The translations under genes were made by a program, and so were the position numbers. From NCBI RefSeq assembly GCF_003113495.2, contig NZ_CP084506.1, forward strand, positions 3,348,001 to 3,412,000: a DNA stretch of 64,000 nt, in the 5' to 3' direction. Each line of letters opens with the position of its first letter. Positions within the stretch are counted from its first letter, which is position 1. Under the pieces are notes generated by a model, which was not told where the DNA came from, searched no databases, and saw nothing but the letters and a program-made list of their open reading frames with translations. This document shows positions 61,512 through 64,000 of this stretch, piece by piece. This stretch comes from Edwardsiella tarda ATCC 15947 = NBRC 105688 (lineage in GTDB: Bacteria > Pseudomonadota > Gammaproteobacteria > Enterobacterales > Enterobacteriaceae).

Positions 61512-61781
61512 TTACACCTGCTCTTTATTCTGACTCTTGGACTCGTCTTTCTTCACTTCCGGCTGCTGCTCAGTGATCGATTTGAAATCGGCATCCTGAG
61601 GCGCCGCACTGCTGTTTGCATTGCTGGAAGGGGGCGTCTTCTCATCATCACCAATGGCTTTCTTAAAGCCTTTGATCGATGCACCCAGATCCGAACCCAG
61701 AGTACGCAGCTTATTGGTGCCAAACAGCAACACCACGATCACTGCAATAATCAACAACTGCCAAATGCTGATACCGCCCAT
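61512..61781 (-). CDS. tatA: twin-arginine translocase subunit TatA
   Basis: TatA polymerises to form the protein-conducting element of the Tat system. It is 89 residues, as in E. coli. The N-terminal helix ([20 protein letters not shown]), the [14 protein letters not shown] hinge and the amphipathic helix ([12 protein letters not shown]) are seen, followed by a charged tail. It heads tatABC, 110 bp downstream of ubiB. Confidence 0.97.
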   Translation of the reverse strand: MGGISIWQLLIIAVIVVLLFGTNKLRTLGSDLGASIKGFKKAIGDDEKTPPSSNANSSAAPQDADFKSITEQQPEVKKDESKSQNKEQV

Positions 61782-61891
61782 TTTTACTCACCTCTATCGC
61801 AAGGGGTTATTCGTGACGCCGCATTATACGGTACACTTCGTCATTTTGAACGTCTTTCGGACCTTTACATCTCCCTAATTCGAGGGATGGA

Positions 61892-63523
61892 TCACCGGAT
61901 ATAACGCCAGCCTGCGAGCCAGATCACGACTCCAGCAACATACAGGCCCACTGGCCAGATCGCAACATCGGCCATCGTAAGGATGGTACCACTGAGCAAC
62001 AGGGTGGCGCCAATACCGAAAAGATAACGTGCCCGCCCCTGTTTATTACCCTGCTGTCCCAACTGACGCGTCATGTTATCCATGCTGTATTGCAGGCGCC
62101 GCTGCTGTTGTAAGCTGTCATACAACAGCTCCGGCATTTCCGGCAATTTCTCACTCCAGTAAGGTGCCTTCGCCTTCAGCGCACGCAGCAAGGCTGGTAA
62201 GCCGACCTGATCGTGTAACCAGTTTTCCAAGAAGGGCTTGGCGGTGGTCCAGAGATCTAACTGTGGGTACAACTGACGCCCCAACCCTTCGACATACAGC
62301 AGCGTCTTCTGCAACAGGACCAGCTGCGGCTGAACCTCCATATTGAAGCGTCGTGCGGTGTTAAACAGGTTAAGCAGCACATAGCCAAAGGAGATCTGAT
62401 CTAATGGTTTCTCGAAGATCGGCTCACACACGGTACGGATGGCGAACTCGAACTCCTCGACGTTGGTGTCCGGCGGTACCCAGCCAGAGTCGACATGCAA
62501 CTCCGCCACTTTACGGTAGTCACGATTAAAGAAGGCGATGAAGTTCTCCGCCAGATAACGCTTATCCGCCTTATTCAGACTGCCGACGATACCGCAGTCG
62601 ATGCCGATATATTGCGGATCCTGCGGATGATCATAACTGACGAAGATATTCCCTGGGTGCATGTCGGCATGGAAGAAACTATCGCGGAATACCTGGGTAA
62701 AAAATACCTGTACGCCGCGCTCTGCCAACAGTTTCATGTTGGTGTTCTGTGCGCGCAATGCTGCGATATCCGACACCGGTACCCCGTAGATCCGCTCCAT
62801 CACCAGTACCGATTCACGGCAATAGTCAGAGAACACCTCCGGCACATACAGCATCGGGCTGCCATCGAAGTTACGCCGCAGTTGGATGGCGTTGGCGGCT
62901 TCACGCAGCAGATTCAGCTCATCTAACAACGTCTTCTCGTACTCGCGCACCACCTCGCGCGGGCGCAAACGGCGCCCATCCGGTAGCAACTTAGGTACCC
63001 AGCCCGCCAGACGATACATCAAGCGAATATCGGCGCGGATGATCGGTTGAATGTCAGGCCGGATCACCTTCAACACTACCTCTCGACCATTCTCCCGCAG
63101 CGTGGCGGTATGCACCTGAGCGATGGAGGCCGACGCTAAGGCCTGACTATCAAAGTGATCAAACCACTGAGAGAGATCGCCGCCTAGCGCCGCCTCAATC
63201 TGCTGGCGCGCCAGCGCGCCGTCGAATGGCGCGACGCGGTCCTGCAACAGCGCCAACTGATCGGCGATGGCCGGTGCGAAGAGATCACGCCGCGTCGAGA
63301 GCATCTGGCCAAACTTGATCCACACCGGCCCCAACGTCTGCAATGCCAGACGTAAACGCTCGCCGAGTGGCTTGTCCGCATGGCGGTTGCGCATCCAAAA
63401 CAGGCAACGACGCCCGATACGCAGCGGCAAGGTAATGCGCATCTTCGGGATTAATTCATCCAGACCATAGGCCAAGAAGACACGAATAATCAGGCAGAGA
63501 CGGCGCAGTTCACTGGGTGTCAT
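61892..63523 (-). CDS. ubiB: ubiquinone biosynthesis atypical kinase UbiB
   Basis: UbiB is an ABC1/ADCK-family ATPase needed for coenzyme Q synthesis. The ATG at 63523 (MTPSELRRL) gives 543 residues (E. coli 546); the much longer frame to 63724 would overlap ubiJ and is rejected. The KxGQ motif ([13 protein letters not shown], about 77-90), Ala-rich loop [34 protein letters not shown] and GIDCGIVG are intact. Two C-terminal hydrophobic helices anchor it to the inner membrane. Its ATG overlaps the ubiJ stop by four bases (ATGA). Confidence 0.96.
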   Translation of the reverse strand: MTPSELRRLCLIIRVFLAYGLDELIPKMRITLPLRIGRRCLFWMRNRHADKPLGERLRLALQTLGPVWIKFGQMLSTRRDLFAPAIADQLALLQDRVAPFDGALARQQIEAALGGDLSQWFDHFDSQALASASIAQVHTATLRENGREVVLKVIRPDIQPIIRADIRLMYRLAGWVPKLLPDGRRLRPREVVREYEKTLLDELNLLREAANAIQLRRNFDGSPMLYVPEVFSDYCRESVLVMERIYGVPVSDIAALRAQNTNMKLLAERGVQVFFTQVFRDSFFHADMHPGNIFVSYDHPQDPQYIGIDCGIVGSLNKADKRYLAENFIAFFNRDYRKVAELHVDSGWVPPDTNVEEFEFAIRTVCEPIFEKPLDQISFGYVLLNLFNTARRFNMEVQPQLVLLQKTLLYVEGLGRQLYPQLDLWTTAKPFLENWLHDQVGLPALLRALKAKAPYWSEKLPEMPELLYDSLQQQRRLQYSMDNMTRQLGQQGNKQGRARYLFGIGATLLLSGTILTMADVAIWPVGLYVAGVVIWLAGWRYIR

Positions 63524-64000
63524 CGGCGCTTCTCCAATTGAGCAAGACGTTGTGCTAACGCCGCCTCTTGACGTTGCAGAGCCGTGACCTCGTCTTGGAA
63601 CCAGGCATACTCCAACACACCGGGAGCGAGACGCCACTCTTCGATCAGCGCATCTCGGGCATAGTCGCGTTGCCGACACAGCGTACTGCCAAACGCCTGC
63701 GCCCCTTTTTGCACCGCCGAGCACACGCCCTGAGCCACGATGTCACCGGTATACGGTGCCAAGAACTCGGCTGGCGCCCACTCGGCGAGATCGAGTAGGG
63801 CGACCAACTGCTGCACCACCTGAATATCCCCATCGACCCGCAGATCTCCGGCATGCATCAACGCCGCCAGACGACGGCGATCGCGCAGTTGGGGCAATAC
63901 CGCCAAGCGTGTACTCACCCGGCAATCGACCGCCCCTTCCCAGGCGGCCAAGACATCGACCTGCTGCTGACTGAAACTCAGGAAGAAGGGCCGATCCAGC
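63520..64000 (-). CDS. ubiJ: ubiquinone biosynthesis accessory factor UbiJ (runs off the window end)
   Basis: The frame is open from the window edge to a stop at 63520, giving about 160 C-terminal residues of a protein of about 200. It is UbiJ (formerly YigP), an SCP2-domain lipid-binding partner of UbiK that scaffolds the late ubiquinone-making Ubi proteins. Recognisable stretches are [51 protein letters not shown] and [15 protein letters not shown], followed by a C-terminal coiled coil ([19 protein letters not shown]). The start codon is outside the window. It overlaps ubiB and belongs to the ubiE-ubiJ-ubiB cluster. Confidence 0.93.
   Translation of the reverse strand, partial: LDRPFFLSFSQQQVDVLAAWEGAVDCRVSTRLAVLPQLRDRRRLAALMHAGDLRVDGDIQVVQQLVALLDLAEWAPAEFLAPYTGDIVAQGVCSAVQKGAQAFGSTLCRQRDYARDALIEEWRLAPGVLEYAWFQDEVTALQRQEAALAQRLAQLEKRR

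Overview
The window is a stretch of core chromosome from a gammaproteobacterium of the order Enterobacterales. Nearly every protein matches its Escherichia coli counterpart closely in length and motifs, the two rRNA operons are enterobacterial in sequence and layout, and the DNA is fairly GC-rich. The 16S sequence (V1-V3 as I remember it), GC level and gene content fit the genus Edwardsiella (Hafniaceae) best. That assignment rests on memory and was not searched. I see no prophage, insertion sequence, CRISPR array, toxin or secretion cluster, or defence system, and no convincing new biological system. The interest lies in genome architecture and in gene losses relative to E. coli.

Layout. (1) 1-6.9 kb: parC (cut by the window edge), parE, yqiA, cpdA and nudF on the minus strand, with tolC divergent on the plus strand. 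(2) 7-11.4 kb: the glutamate/aspartate carrier gltP, then a plus-strand acetate pair, acs-satP. (3) 11.4-16.8 kb: a minus-strand rRNA operon (16S, tRNA-Glu, 23S, 5S) with P1 and P2 promoters and a boxA. (4) 16.9-26.8 kb: purH-purD behind a PurR box, then yjaH, hupA, yjaG, nfi, hemE and nudC on the minus strand, and thiC under a TPP riboswitch. (5) 26.9-41.1 kb: the transcription/translation block on the minus strand, in transcription order tRNA-Thr, tRNA-Tyr, tRNA-Gly, tRNA-Thr, tufB, secE-nusG, rplK-rplA, rplJ-rplL, rpoB-rpoC, with L1 and L10 leader sites. (6) 41.5-44.5 kb: coaA, with birA and murB convergent to it. (7) 44.7-50.1 kb: a second minus-strand rRNA operon with tRNA-Ile and tRNA-Ala in its spacer. 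(8) 50.2-64 kb: hemG, trkH, yigZ, pepQ, fre, ubiD and pepE, rfaH on the plus strand, then hemB, tatD, tatC, tatB, tatA, ubiB and ubiJ (cut by the window edge).

Compared with E. coli, several blocks are joined at new places: nudF/tolC next to gltP/acs, satP against the 3' end of a rrnE-like operon, and hemG joined to murB through one rRNA operon that looks like an rrnA/rrnB recombinant. Genes expected from E. coli synteny are missing at their usual sites: yqiB, rsd, thiEFSGH, fadBA, zraPSR, yjcH-actP and ygiBC. The two rRNA operons lie in the same direction about 33 kb apart and bracket the RNA polymerase, EF-Tu and ribosomal stalk genes.
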